DNA of 64,000 nucleotides from Nocardia concava NBRC 100430 (GTDB lineage Bacteria > Actinomycetota > Actinomycetes > Mycobacteriales > Mycobacteriaceae): positions 56,476 through 120,475 of the forward strand of contig NZ_BAFX01000005.1 of assembly GCF_000308815.1 (NCBI RefSeq), given 5' to 3'. Shown piece by piece: positions 17,583 to 26,162 of the stretch. The notes beneath the pieces were generated by a model that was given only the letters and a program-made list of their open reading frames with translations, did not search any database and was not told the DNA's origin. Positions within the stretch are counted from its first letter, which is position 1. The number at the start of each line of letters is the position of its first letter. The position numbers were made by a program, and so were the translations under genes.

Positions 17583-19196
17583 GTGAAGTTGTGGCGATCC
17601 CGGCAGTGTCGTGCGGCCTTGCTGCCGACCCTGGCGGGTGCGATCGCGGTGGCCGGAACGGTGGCGCAAGCCCAGGCCGACCCACTAGGCGACCTACCCC
17701 GGATAGCGGACCTACCCCTGATCCTCGACGTCAGCACCCCGCACGACGGTCCCTGCACCGGCGCGCTACACGGCACCACCGCCGTCTACCTACCGCCGGG
17801 CGTGCCCGAGCACGCCGAGGTGGAATGGCGAATCCTGGGTGGCGGCCAGCCGATTCGCAGCGGCATCACGGTGGTGCAGAACGAGGTGATGACCGTCGGG
17901 TTCGACATCCTCCGCGACGAGCTACCGCCCGACGGCCTGCTCCGCGTGGACGCCCGCGCCCGGGTTCCCGGCGGGGACATCGGCGAGTACGGCAAGCCCT
18001 GGAACTTCCGGGTGAATCGGGAATGCGCTCCGCTGCACGTGGTTTCGGTCGGCGACTCGGTGCTGTGGGGGCAGAGTCTGGACCAGGATCGGACCTTCGC
18101 GGGACTGTTCGCCGAGGCGCTGGGCGCCCGCACCGGCCGCACCGCGCACCTGCACGATTACACCGTCTCCGGCGCGACCCTCGATGCCCCGGCCGCCCGC
18201 GCGAACGGATCCTGCCCCGGCGGTGACGATGCCACCCTCGATGTCTTCTGTCAGCTCGAACAGGCCGCGGCCGACGCCGCCGCGAACGGCTACCGCATCG
18301 ATCTGGTCCTGATGGACGGCTGCCTCAACGATCTGGATCCCTTCTTCGGCATTCCCGTCGGCGTCACCCCCGGCACCCAGGACCTGGCCGCCGCGGTGCG
18401 TCGTGAATGTGGCGGCGTGGGAGCGGAATCGGCGAATCCGGCCGCCACCGTGCCATATTTCAGCGGGGCCAAGCTCGGTTACGGCGGGCGCGGCATGCGC
18501 GAGGCCATGCAGGCCGCGCACGAGCTGCCCGGTGCGCCGAAGGTGCTGGTGGGCGACTACTTCCACGGATACGACGCGGGCCGGGTGCCGCAGGGGCTGA
18601 CCCAGCGCTGGTCGGAATTCGTGCGGCTGTCCTCGGAGGCGTTCCGGCAGGCCGCCACCGACGTCAATACCGCCGCGGGCGAGGTCTTCGCGGCCGCCGC
18701 CGACGGCCTGTTCACTCAGGACGCCGTGCAGGCGGGGGATCGCCGCCCGGCCATGAATCCGCTGGGCGACGAGGCGATCTCGCTGCGCCAGCTGGCGTGT
18801 TCGCAGCCCGGCCAGCTGCCGCAGTGCATGACCGTCGCGGCCGCGACCGCGGCCCTGCCCGACCTCGACGGCGCGCGCACCTACGCCGAGGCCTTCCTCA
18901 TGAACACGCATCTCGCCGACTGGTTCGGCGGCAGCGAGGCGCCCGGCACCGGCTTCACCGCCTCCCGCACGTCCACGCATCCGGGCACCCCGGTCGCCTT
19001 CGACGCCGCCAAGGCGGGCACCGCCATCCGGCAGTACGACTGGTATTTCGGCGACGGCACGCACGAGACCACCACCGACGCCGCCACGTCCCACGTCTAC
19101 AACGACCGCGGCCCGAACCTGCCGCGCCTGGTGGTCACGGATATGACCGGCCATCGCAGCCTGTTCGAACTCGACCATCCGATCACGGTCAGCTGA
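17583..19196 (+). CDS. Secreted SGNH hydrolase with C-terminal PKD domain
   Basis: The 537-residue protein starts at GTG 17583 behind AGGAGG. Residues 1-32 form a signal peptide ending AQA. An SGNH esterase/lipase core has block I VVSVGDSVLWGQ (Ser about 159) and block III DGCLNDL (about 245). The C-terminal PKD-type beta-sandwich is seen in YDWYFGDGTHETT and HVYNDRG (about 484-510). It is probably an extracellular esterase acting on lipid or polysaccharide esters. The catalytic Asp/His block near the end (DxxH) was not assigned with confidence. Confidence 0.8.
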   Translation: MKLWRSRQCRAALLPTLAGAIAVAGTVAQAQADPLGDLPRIADLPLILDVSTPHDGPCTGALHGTTAVYLPPGVPEHAEVEWRILGGGQPIRSGITVVQNEVMTVGFDILRDELPPDGLLRVDARARVPGGDIGEYGKPWNFRVNRECAPLHVVSVGDSVLWGQSLDQDRTFAGLFAEALGARTGRTAHLHDYTVSGATLDAPAARANGSCPGGDDATLDVFCQLEQAAADAAANGYRIDLVLMDGCLNDLDPFFGIPVGVTPGTQDLAAAVRRECGGVGAESANPAATVPYFSGAKLGYGGRGMREAMQAAHELPGAPKVLVGDYFHGYDAGRVPQGLTQRWSEFVRLSSEAFRQAATDVNTAAGEVFAAAADGLFTQDAVQAGDRRPAMNPLGDEAISLRQLACSQPGQLPQCMTVAAATAALPDLDGARTYAEAFLMNTHLADWFGGSEAPGTGFTASRTSTHPGTPVAFDAAKAGTAIRQYDWYFGDGTHETTTDAATSHVYNDRGPNLPRLVVTDMTGHRSLFELDHPITVS

Positions 19197-19197
19197 T

Positions 19198-20202
19198 TCA
19201 GGAATGCAGCGAGGCGACCAGGTCGGCGATCGCGGTATCGGCGACCTGGTAGCCCGGAAAATAACAGCAGACGCGAGAAGCCTTGTCGCCGAATCGGGTT
19301 AGAATCTGCCGGGCGCACTCGGCAGGCGTCCCGCTGACCGTCAGCGCATCGACCATCGAATCGTCGATGAGCCCCGCCATCTCCCGCCACCGCCCCTGCT
19401 TGGACAGCAGATTCAGCTCCGGCTGCAGCTCACCCCACCCCTCCACATCCAGTACCGGCCGATATGACGGCGTGGAACCGTAGAAGGCCAGCAGATTCCG
19501 CACCGCCGCCCGCGCCGTCGCCAACTCCTCGTCCGAATCACCCATGGCCACAATGGCTTCCACGATGATCTCGAACGGCCGCTCCGACCCGGCCAGCCCC
19601 TTCTCCACCGCCGCCAGGGTCCGCTCCCGGAAGTGCCGCTCGGTATTGAACGGCATCACCAGCAGCCCGTCCGCCACCTGCGCCGCCATCTCGGTCATGC
19701 GCGGCCCGAGCGCCCCGACCAGAACCGGCGGCGCCCCAAAAGGATTCGGCCCCGGTACGAACTGCGGCGGCATCAACGTGTGCTGCCAGAACCGGCCCCG
19801 GTAGTCCAGTCGTTCCCCCTCCTGCCACGCCCGCAGGATCGCCTGCACCGCGAGCACGGTATCGCGCATCCGCTCCACCGGCTCCGACCAGACGCTGCCG
19901 TACCGCCGCTCGATATGCGCCCGGATCTGACTGCCGAGCCCGAGCCGGAACCGCCCGCCCGACAACGCCTGCAGATCCCACGCCGTATGCGCGAGATGCA
20001 TCGGGCTGCGCGGGAACGCCATCGCCACATTGGTCATGATGTCGACCCCGGCGGTCGCCGCCAGCGTCAGCGGCATGAACACATCGTGCGCGCCCTCGAA
20101 GGTGAACACCCCGTCCACGCCGAGCTCACGCAATTGCGCTGCGCGCGAGGCAGATTCGCTCAGCGGTGCGTTCAGCCAGATATCGACGGGCAGGGACGCC
20201 AT
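19198..20202 (-). CDS. LLM-class (F420-type) oxidoreductase
   Basis: The 334-residue protein has the luciferase-like monooxygenase TIM-barrel layout: LAATAGVDIMTNVAMAFPRSPMHLAHTAWDLQALSGGRFRLGLG, then RMRDTVLAVQAIL and ALGPRMTEMAAQVADGLL. The form is that of F420-dependent members in mycobacteria and relatives. It converges on the SGNH gene with one base between the stops. Two GC-rich hairpins separate it from the GMC gene, so it is probably transcribed independently. Confidence 0.88.
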   Translation of the reverse strand: MASLPVDIWLNAPLSESASRAAQLRELGVDGVFTFEGAHDVFMPLTLAATAGVDIMTNVAMAFPRSPMHLAHTAWDLQALSGGRFRLGLGSQIRAHIERRYGSVWSEPVERMRDTVLAVQAILRAWQEGERLDYRGRFWQHTLMPPQFVPGPNPFGAPPVLVGALGPRMTEMAAQVADGLLVMPFNTERHFRERTLAAVEKGLAGSERPFEIIVEAIVAMGDSDEELATARAAVRNLLAFYGSTPSYRPVLDVEGWGELQPELNLLSKQGRWREMAGLIDDSMVDALTVSGTPAECARQILTRFGDKASRVCCYFPGYQVADTAIADLVASLHS

Positions 20203-20224
20203 GACTCCTCCTGGAGAAATGCAA

Positions 20225-20294
20225 CAGCCCCGGGCCGAGAGGTAGCGAGGCCCGGGGCTGTCCGGGTCGGCGGTGGTCGTGAGCCGCCGACCCG
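20225..20294 (-). terminator. Tandem hairpins after the GMC oxidoreductase gene
   Basis: Two perfect stems lie in the 143-base gap below the GMC stop: CAGCCCCGGGCC with its complement (20225-20260) and CGGGTCGGCGG with its complement (20263-20294). They probably end the GMC transcript. Confidence 0.65.
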
Positions 20295-20345
20295 TGCGGC
20301 GGAGCTACCAGGGAAGTAGCAGCACCCCTCCGCAGGTCTTACCGA

Positions 20346-21971
20346 TCAGTTGATGAACTCCGCGGCCTTCTCGCCGATCATGTAGCTCGGTGCGTTGGTG
20401 TTGCCGCCGGTGATGCTCGGCATGATCGAGGCATCCGCGACGCGCAGCCCCTCGACCCCGAGCACCTTCAGCGTCGGATCCACGACCGCCCGCTCGTCCA
20501 CGCCCATGCGGCAGGTGCCGACCGGGTGGTAGATCGAGTGCACGCGGTTGGGCAGCTCGGCCCGCAGTGCCGACTCGTCCATCAGCGCGGGCCCGGGGGC
20601 CAGCTCCTCGGTCCAGTCGCTCGCAATGCTCTTGTGCGCCATGATCTCCCGGATCATCCGGATGCCCTCGACGAGGAATTCGGTGTCGCGGGGGTCGCTC
20701 AGGTAGCCCGGGTCGATCAGCGGCGAGGCGAACGGATCGGCCGAGGCCAGCTTCATCTCGCCGCGGCTCTTCGGGTAGATGAGGCTCGGGAAGATGGTGA
20801 AGCCGGGGCGGCGATCGACCAGGTGCAGCTTGTCCTCGTCCTGGTTGGGGATCGGGTAGCTCCACGGCAGGGTGTGGATCTGCATGTCCGGGTAGTCGCC
20901 CTCGGCGAACTTGGTCTTCACGAAGCCGCACGCCTCGAACACCGTGCGCCCCATCCACGAGCTGCCCGGGCGGCGCAGCTCCTGCAGGATGCCGCTGGCG
21001 AAGTGGGTCGGGATGCCCCGGTGGATGGCCTTCTTGGAGATGAAGGTCATGGGCACGAACAGGTGGTCGTGCAGGTTCTGCCCGACGGGCAGGTCGGCCA
21101 CCACGTCGATGCCGTGCTCGCGCAGATGCGCGGCCGGGCCGATGCCCGAGAGCATGAGGATCTGCGGCGAGCCGATGACACCGCCGGAGACGATGACCTC
21201 CTTGCCGGCCCGCACCACCCGGCGGGTGCCGTTCTTCTCCACGATCTCGACGCCGGTGGCGCGGCCGTTCTCGATCACCACGCGGGTGACGTGCGCGTGG
21301 GTGATCACGGTCAGGTTCTCGTTCGGCATATCGGTGATGAAGCCGCGAGAGGAGCTGTAGCGCAGGCCGTTTCGCACGGACTGCTGGAAGATCGAGATGC
21401 CCTCCTGCGATTCGCCGTTGTAGTCCTCGATGATCGGCGCGCCGAGGGTGTCGGCGGCGGCGGTCATGAACTCGTGGGCGATCGGGGTGAGGTCCTGCTG
21501 GCGGGTGACCTCGATGGGTCCGCCGGTGGCGCGGTAGTCGTTGTCGCCGTCCTGCCAGTTCTCCAGGCGCTTGTAGGCGGGCAGCACGTCCTGGTAGCTC
21601 CAGCCGGTATTGCCCTCGGCGGCCCAGGAGTCGAAGTTGGCGCGGTTGCCGCGCACGTAGAGCATGCCGTTGACGGAGCTGGAGCCGCCGAGCACCTTGC
21701 CGCGGGTCATCGGAATCTGACGGTCGTTGGCGTGCTTCTGCGGGATGGAGAACTGCTTCCACGTCACGCGCTTCTTCAGCTGCGGAACGGTGTGCACCAT
21801 GCTGATCGCGCCCGGCATGGTGACCATGCGGGTGTTGTCCTTGCGTCCGGCCTCCAACAGGATGACCCGCGCGCCGCGCTCGGCGAGACGTCCCGCCACG
21901 ACAGCGCCGGCGCTGCCCGCGCCTACGACGACGTAATCGGCCTCGTTCGTGGAGCCCGGGGAAGCGGTCAT
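20346..21971 (-). CDS. GMC-family FAD oxidoreductase (choline-dehydrogenase-like)
   Basis: The 541-residue protein has an N-terminal FAD-binding ADYVVVGAGSAGAVVAGRL, the GMC signature 1 region GKVLGGSSSVNGMLYVRG, signature 2 VIVSGGVIGSPQILMLSGIGP, and the C-terminal HPVGTCRMG with the active-site His and SITGGNTNAPSYMIGEKAAE. It oxidises an alcohol, substrate unknown. ATG 21971 has GAGGT seven bases upstream. It is divergent from cyp125 and its promoter carries an exact KstR-type box, suggesting a role in sterol or lipid catabolism. Confidence 0.9.
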   Translation of the reverse strand: MTASPGSTNEADYVVVGAGSAGAVVAGRLAERGARVILLEAGRKDNTRMVTMPGAISMVHTVPQLKKRVTWKQFSIPQKHANDRQIPMTRGKVLGGSSSVNGMLYVRGNRANFDSWAAEGNTGWSYQDVLPAYKRLENWQDGDNDYRATGGPIEVTRQQDLTPIAHEFMTAAADTLGAPIIEDYNGESQEGISIFQQSVRNGLRYSSSRGFITDMPNENLTVITHAHVTRVVIENGRATGVEIVEKNGTRRVVRAGKEVIVSGGVIGSPQILMLSGIGPAAHLREHGIDVVADLPVGQNLHDHLFVPMTFISKKAIHRGIPTHFASGILQELRRPGSSWMGRTVFEACGFVKTKFAEGDYPDMQIHTLPWSYPIPNQDEDKLHLVDRRPGFTIFPSLIYPKSRGEMKLASADPFASPLIDPGYLSDPRDTEFLVEGIRMIREIMAHKSIASDWTEELAPGPALMDESALRAELPNRVHSIYHPVGTCRMGVDERAVVDPTLKVLGVEGLRVADASIMPSITGGNTNAPSYMIGEKAAEFIN

Positions 21972-22009
21972 ATCAGTTACCTCATCTTCGAGTGTGCCTG
22001 GCATCACTG

Positions 22010-22023
22010 TAGAACAAGTTCTA
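22010..22023. promoter_or_regulatory. KstR-type box 1 (TAGAACAAGTTCTA)
   Basis: An exact match to TnnAACnnGTTnnA, the motif described for the mycobacterial sterol regulator KstR, with both flanks palindromic. It lies 39 bases upstream of the GMC oxidoreductase start. Confidence 0.65.
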
Positions 22024-22076
22024 GTCTGCCGACACGGTGGACGCAATGTCCAGTCACAAGATCGACTTATGCCTCA

Positions 22077-22090
22077 CTGAACATGTTTCA
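22077..22090. promoter_or_regulatory. KstR-type box 2 (one mismatch)
   Basis: CTGAACATGTTTCA matches seven of eight defined positions of TnnAACnnGTTnnA. It lies in the middle of the GMC/CYP125 divergent region. Confidence 0.4.
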
Positions 22091-22193
22091 GAACCGGGGC
22101 TGCGGAGCGAGGGTCTCGCGAGCGCGCGGGAACTGGCTGGGACGAGTGGCTGGAAACGCTGCCCAGCCGCAGGTCGGCATGGTTCAATCGGTG

Positions 22194-22207
22194 TGAAACA
22201 CGTTCCA
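22194..22207. promoter_or_regulatory. KstR-type box 3 (TGAAACACGTTCCA)
   Basis: An exact match to TnnAACnnGTTnnA, 40 bases before the cyp125 start. Cyp125 is a known KstR-regulated gene in mycobacteria, which supports the assignment. Confidence 0.65.
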
Positions 22208-22246
22208 ATTTCGTGATCATAGCGGCACCTTGCCCGAGGAGGAACA

Positions 22247-23479
22247 GTGTCTGTTCCGTCATTACCGGTCGGCTTCGATTTCACCGATCCCGCACTCTGG
22301 GCCGACCACAGTCCCGCCGAGGAGTTCGCCCTGCTCCGGCGCACCGCACCGATCTGGTGGAATGCGCAAACCCCCGAGCAGGCCGCACCCATGGACGACG
22401 ACGGGTACTGGGTCATCACCCGGCACGAGGACGTCAAGGAGATATCCCGGAGACCGGAACTCTGGTCCTCGAATCGCAAGGGCTCCATCATCAAAATGCC
22501 CGCCGACTCGCTGCCCGAACAACTCGAGCTCGGCCGCGAAGCGCTGCTGGTCAATATGGATCCGCCCAAGCACACCAAGATTCGGCGGATCGTCTCCAAG
22601 GGATTCACCCCGCGCGCCATCGAGGGCCTGCGCGCGGCGCTCACCGCGCGCGCGGAAAAGATTGTGCGGGAGGCGAAGGCGACCGGCGGCGGCGATTTCG
22701 TGGAGCAGGTGGCGTGCGAACTGCCGCTGCAGGCGATCGCGGAACTGCTGGGCGTGCCGCAGGACGATCGGCACAAGCTGTTCACCTGGTCGAATCAGCT
22801 GCTGAACTATGACGATCCGGAATTCGCCGGTCAGAATATGACCGCCAACGCCGAGCTGCTCGGATACGCCTACAACATGGCCGAACAGCGGCGCGCCTGC
22901 CCGGCCGACGATATCGTCAGCCAGCTGGTGAACGCCGATCTCGACGGCGAGGCACTGGGTTCCGACGAATTCGGGTTCTTCGTCATCCTGTTGTCGGTGG
23001 CGGGCAACGAGACCACGCGCAATGCCATCAGTCACGGCATGAAGGCGTTTGTCGACAACCCGGACCAGTGGAAGCTGTATCGGGAACAGCGCCCGCGCAC
23101 CGCGCCGGACGAAATCGTGCGGTGGGCGACGCCGGTGGTGGCATTCCAGCGCACGGCGACGCAGGACACCGAAATCGGCGGGCAGGCCATTCGCGAGGGG
23201 CAGCGCGTCGGATTGTTCTACAGCTCCGCCAATTTCGACGAGGACGTGTTCGAGGATCCGTTCTCGTTCAACGTTTTCCGCGACCCCAATCCGCATGTCG
23301 GATTCGGTGGGACCGGAAACCACTTCTGCGTCGGCGCGAATCTGGCGCGGCTCGAGATCGATCTCATCTTCAACGCCATTGCCGATGCCATGCCGGAAAT
23401 CACCGAGGTGGAGCCGCCGCAGCGGCTGCGGTCGGGGTGGATCAACGGGATCAAACACTGGCGGGTGAGCTACTCCTGA
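22247..23479 (+). CDS. cyp125: Cytochrome P450 CYP125 (steroid C26-monooxygenase)
   Basis: The 410-residue P450 starts at GTG 22247 after GAGGAGG. It matches what I recall of M. tuberculosis CYP125 along its length: LPxGFDFTDPA, EFVEQV-type DFVEQVACELPLQAIAELLGVPQ, the I-helix VAGNETTRNAI, the ExxR motif EIVR, RTATxD followed by SANFDEDVF, the haem loop FGGTGNHFCVGANLAR and the end LRSGWINGIKHW. CYP125 hydroxylates and oxidises C26/C27 of cholesterol or cholestenone to begin side-chain breakdown. KstR-type boxes upstream fit. Confidence 0.92.
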   Translation: MSVPSLPVGFDFTDPALWADHSPAEEFALLRRTAPIWWNAQTPEQAAPMDDDGYWVITRHEDVKEISRRPELWSSNRKGSIIKMPADSLPEQLELGREALLVNMDPPKHTKIRRIVSKGFTPRAIEGLRAALTARAEKIVREAKATGGGDFVEQVACELPLQAIAELLGVPQDDRHKLFTWSNQLLNYDDPEFAGQNMTANAELLGYAYNMAEQRRACPADDIVSQLVNADLDGEALGSDEFGFFVILLSVAGNETTRNAISHGMKAFVDNPDQWKLYREQRPRTAPDEIVRWATPVVAFQRTATQDTEIGGQAIREGQRVGLFYSSANFDEDVFEDPFSFNVFRDPNPHVGFGGTGNHFCVGANLARLEIDLIFNAIADAMPEITEVEPPQRLRSGWINGIKHWRVSYS

Positions 23480-23504
23480 ACCGGTAGGCCCGTCGAACCC
23501 GTTC

Positions 23505-23510
23505 TACTAT
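23505..23510 (+). promoter_or_regulatory. -10 box for glutathione peroxidase gene
   Basis: TACTAT ends eight bases before GTG 23519, while no ribosome binding site is visible. A leaderless transcript from 23519 is likely, and this selects 23519 over the in-frame GTG 23513. Confidence 0.4.
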
Positions 23511-23518
23511 TCGTGGTT

Positions 23519-24007
23519 GTGACCAATATTCGCGAGATTTCGCTGCGCACCCTGACCGATGAGCCCACCACGCTGGCCGAACTGGCCGGCGACAAGGTCG
23601 TGCTGCTGGTCAATGTGGCCTCCAAGTGCGGGCTGACCCCGCAGTACGCGGGCCTGGTCGAGCTGCAGCAGACCTACGGGCCGAAGGGGTTCACCGTCGT
23701 CGGTGTGCCGTGCAACCAATTCATGGGGCAGGAGCCGGGGACGGCCGAGGAGATCGCCGAATTCTGTTCCACCACTTACGGTGTGGACTTCCCGCTGCTG
23801 GAGAAGTCGGACGTGAACGGCGAGGGGCGGATCCCGCTGTACACGGAGCTGACCGCCACCGCCGATGTGGCCGGTGAGGCCGGAGACATCCAGTGGAACT
23901 TCGAGAAGTTCCTGATCGGGCGCGACGGCTCGGTGCTGGGACGTTTCCGTCCACGCACCGAGCCCAAGGATCCGGCCGTGACCGACGCGATCGAGGCCGC
24001 GCTCTAG
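23519..24007 (+). CDS. Glutathione-peroxidase-family thiol peroxidase
   Basis: The 162-residue protein has the peroxidatic Cys at about 37 in NVASKCGLTPQY, the Gln-containing block VVGVPCNQFMGQEPG and the QWNFEKFLI block that supply the catalytic tetrad. It carries Cys, not selenocysteine, and has the second Cys (CNQF) seen in thioredoxin-dependent members; this host group uses mycothiol rather than glutathione. Its stop TAG shares the CTAG tetranucleotide with the stop of the convergent cyp51. Confidence 0.93.
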   Translation: MTNIREISLRTLTDEPTTLAELAGDKVVLLVNVASKCGLTPQYAGLVELQQTYGPKGFTVVGVPCNQFMGQEPGTAEEIAEFCSTTYGVDFPLLEKSDVNGEGRIPLYTELTATADVAGEAGDIQWNFEKFLIGRDGSVLGRFRPRTEPKDPAVTDAIEAAL

Positions 24008-25368
24008 TCGACTGCGGGCCGTGCGCGCCGCCGGTAGCGGACCGCGCACGGCTGCTGCAGCTGCACGACCATCTTGGAGTGGTCGTTGCGGTAGCTGTCG
24101 GACGGCTGCGCCAGCTCGAATTCCCAGTCCCGCAACAAGATCGAGAAGATCGCCTTGAGCTGCATCAGCGCGAAGGCCGCGCCGACGCACCGGTGGCGGC
24201 CCGCGCCGAAGGGGATCCAGTTCCAGCGGTTGGCCAGATCCTCCTGGTTGGGGTCCAGGTAGCGGCCCGGGTCGAAGTGCTCCGGATTCGGGAAGGCCTC
24301 CGGAATCCGGTTGGAGACGGCGGGACTCGCGGCCACCAGGTCGCCGGGATCGATGCGGTGGCCGCAGACCTCGAACTCCTCGCGGGCGACGCGCATGAGG
24401 ATGATCAGGGGCGGGTGCAGGCGCAGCGCCTCCTTCAGCACCGCCTCCAGATTCGGAATCTGGCGCAGCGCATGGAAACTCACGTCCGAACCGTCGGCGT
24501 AGAGGGTGTCCAGCTCGGTGACGACGTTCGCCAGCACCTCCGGGTGCCTGAGCAATTCGATGATCGTCCACGCCGCGGTGCCGGAGGTGGTGTGGTGGCC
24601 CGCGAACATCATCGAGATGAAGATTCCGGTGATCTCGCTGGCGGAGAAGCGCGGCTTGCCGTTCTCGTCGTTGACCGACACCAGCACGTCGAGCATGTCC
24701 CGATCGTCCTTGCCCTGCGGCGGATTCGCGAGCCGCCCGGCCATGATGTGCCGGACCAGCTTCACCAGCTCCCAGCGCGCCTCGTCGCGGCGGCGGAAGC
24801 TCTCGATGGGCGCGTACGGGTCGACGTAGCAGTAGGCGTCGGTGCCGCGCTCCAGCTCGTGGTACAGGTGCGCGAAGCGGTCGTCGAGCTCCTCGCGGAA
24901 CTTGGTGCCGATCAGGCAGGCCGAGGACGTGTAAATGGTGAGCTCGGCGAAGAATTCGAGCAGATCGATCTCGCCCTCGTCACCCCAGCGGGCCAGCATG
25001 CGCTCGACCTCGCGGGCGATGGTGGTGGCGTGGCCGCGCATCTGCTCGGCGCGCAGAGCGGTGTTGTGCAACATCTCCTTGCGCCGCTCGGGCGGGGCGT
25101 CGAAGACCACGCCCTCGCCGAAGATGGGCTTCATGAACGGATACGCCGCGGCCTGATCCAGCTCGTCGTCACCGGCTCTGAAGAAGAACTCGTTGGCCTG
25201 CGCGCCGGTCAGCAGGATGACATCGCGATCCGCCAATCGGAACGAGCCGATATCGCCGCATTCCTCGCGCACCCGTGCCATCAGGGCGATGGGATCGGTG
25301 CGGAACTCCTCGAGGTGGCCGTGCTCATGCTCGCCACCGGATACCGCGCGCGGTTTGACCAGGGTCAT
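24004..25368 (-). CDS. cyp51: Cytochrome P450 CYP51 (sterol 14-alpha-demethylase family)
   Basis: The 454-residue P450 carries the bacterial CYP51 signatures: I-helix MMFAGHHTTSGTAAW, SFHALRQIPNLEAVLKEALRLHPPLIILMRVA, SNRIPEAFPNPEHFDPGRY, the haem loop WNWIPFGAGRHRCVGAAFALMQ, and SYRNDHSKMVVQ at the end, all close to the M. tuberculosis enzyme. The family removes the 14-alpha-methyl of sterols; the physiological substrate in bacteria without sterol synthesis is unclear. ATG 25368 follows GGAGGT. A GACAC palindrome lies 18 bases upstream. The neighbouring TetR gene is transcribed in the same direction. Confidence 0.95.
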   Translation of the reverse strand: MTLVKPRAVSGGEHEHGHLEEFRTDPIALMARVREECGDIGSFRLADRDVILLTGAQANEFFFRAGDDELDQAAAYPFMKPIFGEGVVFDAPPERRKEMLHNTALRAEQMRGHATTIAREVERMLARWGDEGEIDLLEFFAELTIYTSSACLIGTKFREELDDRFAHLYHELERGTDAYCYVDPYAPIESFRRRDEARWELVKLVRHIMAGRLANPPQGKDDRDMLDVLVSVNDENGKPRFSASEITGIFISMMFAGHHTTSGTAAWTIIELLRHPEVLANVVTELDTLYADGSDVSFHALRQIPNLEAVLKEALRLHPPLIILMRVAREEFEVCGHRIDPGDLVAASPAVSNRIPEAFPNPEHFDPGRYLDPNQEDLANRWNWIPFGAGRHRCVGAAFALMQLKAIFSILLRDWEFELAQPSDSYRNDHSKMVVQLQQPCAVRYRRRARPAVD

Positions 25369-25385
25369 CTGTGACCTCCCGGGTA

Positions 25386-25395
25386 GACACCTGTC
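25386..25395. promoter_or_regulatory. GACAC operator in front of cyp51
   Basis: GACACCTGTC (flanked TA...CAGAC) is a variant of the palindrome found at the TetR gene start (26069) and at the aldehyde dehydrogenase/CYP123 divergent region (36859, 36985). Confidence 0.55.
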
Positions 25396-25479
25396 CAGAC
25401 GGTACTACGGAAGTCATTGCACGGCAAGGGATCTGGCGAAATCGCGAATTATCGAGAATGTAGAAAACTGGAGCCGAAT

Positions 25480-26073
25480 TCAGCTGCGCAGGATGCGCAG
25501 TGCGGCCTTTTCCATGCGCTCGGCAATTTCGGCGTAGGACGCATAACCCATGCCCGCGCGGACCAGTGCGCCCGCGTAGATCATTTCAAGGGTTTCCACG
25601 AGCTCGGGATCGGAGTCGGTGCCGAGCGCGTCGATGAGACGGACCCGAATCTCCCCGCCGATCCGCAAGCGCAGATGCGCCACATCGGGATCGGTGCCGA
25701 GCAGCGCGGCGGTCACCGCACCCGCCAGGGTCGGCTCGTCGGCCATCAGCATGGCGATCTGGCGCAGCACGGCCAGGACCCGTGCGGTGGAATCCGACTC
25801 GTCGTCGCGGGGCGCCTCGGTCGCGGCCAGCCGCCGCCAGAACATCTCCGCGACCAGGTGTTCCTTCGAGCTGAAATAGGTGTAGGCGGTAGCCGTACCG
25901 ACTCCGGCCTGGGCGGCGACCATGCGCACCGTCAGACCGGCGAAGCCCTCCTTGGACAGCACATCCATCGCCGCACGCGTCAGTTTGTCCACCGTGTCGG
26001 CCTGCTTCTCGGTGAGGCGCCGACGCGTGGCCTCCATGCTCACCGCTGAGCGGGCGGAATGGGGATCAGACAC
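25480..26073 (-). CDS. TetR-family repressor next to cyp51
   Basis: The 197-residue protein (from GTG 26073) has the HTH AAMDVLSKEGFAGLTVRMVAAQAGVGTATAYTYFSSKEHLV and a TetR_C ligand region. GTG 26073 is chosen because TAGCAT lies eight bases upstream and no ribosome binding site precedes any start; GTG 26043 and ATG 26037 are alternatives. The palindrome GACACGTGTC covers the start itself, so autorepression is likely. In M. tuberculosis a TetR gene (Rv0767c) also lies in the cyp51-cyp123 cluster, and this is probably its counterpart. Confidence 0.88.
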   Translation of the reverse strand: MSDPHSARSAVSMEATRRRLTEKQADTVDKLTRAAMDVLSKEGFAGLTVRMVAAQAGVGTATAYTYFSSKEHLVAEMFWRRLAATEAPRDDESDSTARVLAVLRQIAMLMADEPTLAGAVTAALLGTDPDVAHLRLRIGGEIRVRLIDALGTDSDPELVETLEMIYAGALVRAGMGYASYAEIAERMEKAALRILRS

Positions 26074-26078
26074 GTGTC
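26069..26078. promoter_or_regulatory. GACAC operator at the tetR start
   Basis: Perfect palindrome GACACGTGTC overlapping GTG 26073 and close to the -10-like TAGCAT (26082-26087, minus strand). A bound dimer would block transcription start. Confidence 0.6.
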
Positions 26079-26162
26079 CGGATGCTACTATGGTCGGGCC
26101 CGTAGAGCAACTCGCGGTATAGGGAATCCGCATGAATGAGCGGGCGGGAGAAAGGCTTTCGA

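Noticed and set aside
20526..22196. 556-codon plus-strand frame opposite the GMC gene
   Set aside because: Antisense shadow of a GC-rich gene; the GMC frame carries all catalytic motifs.
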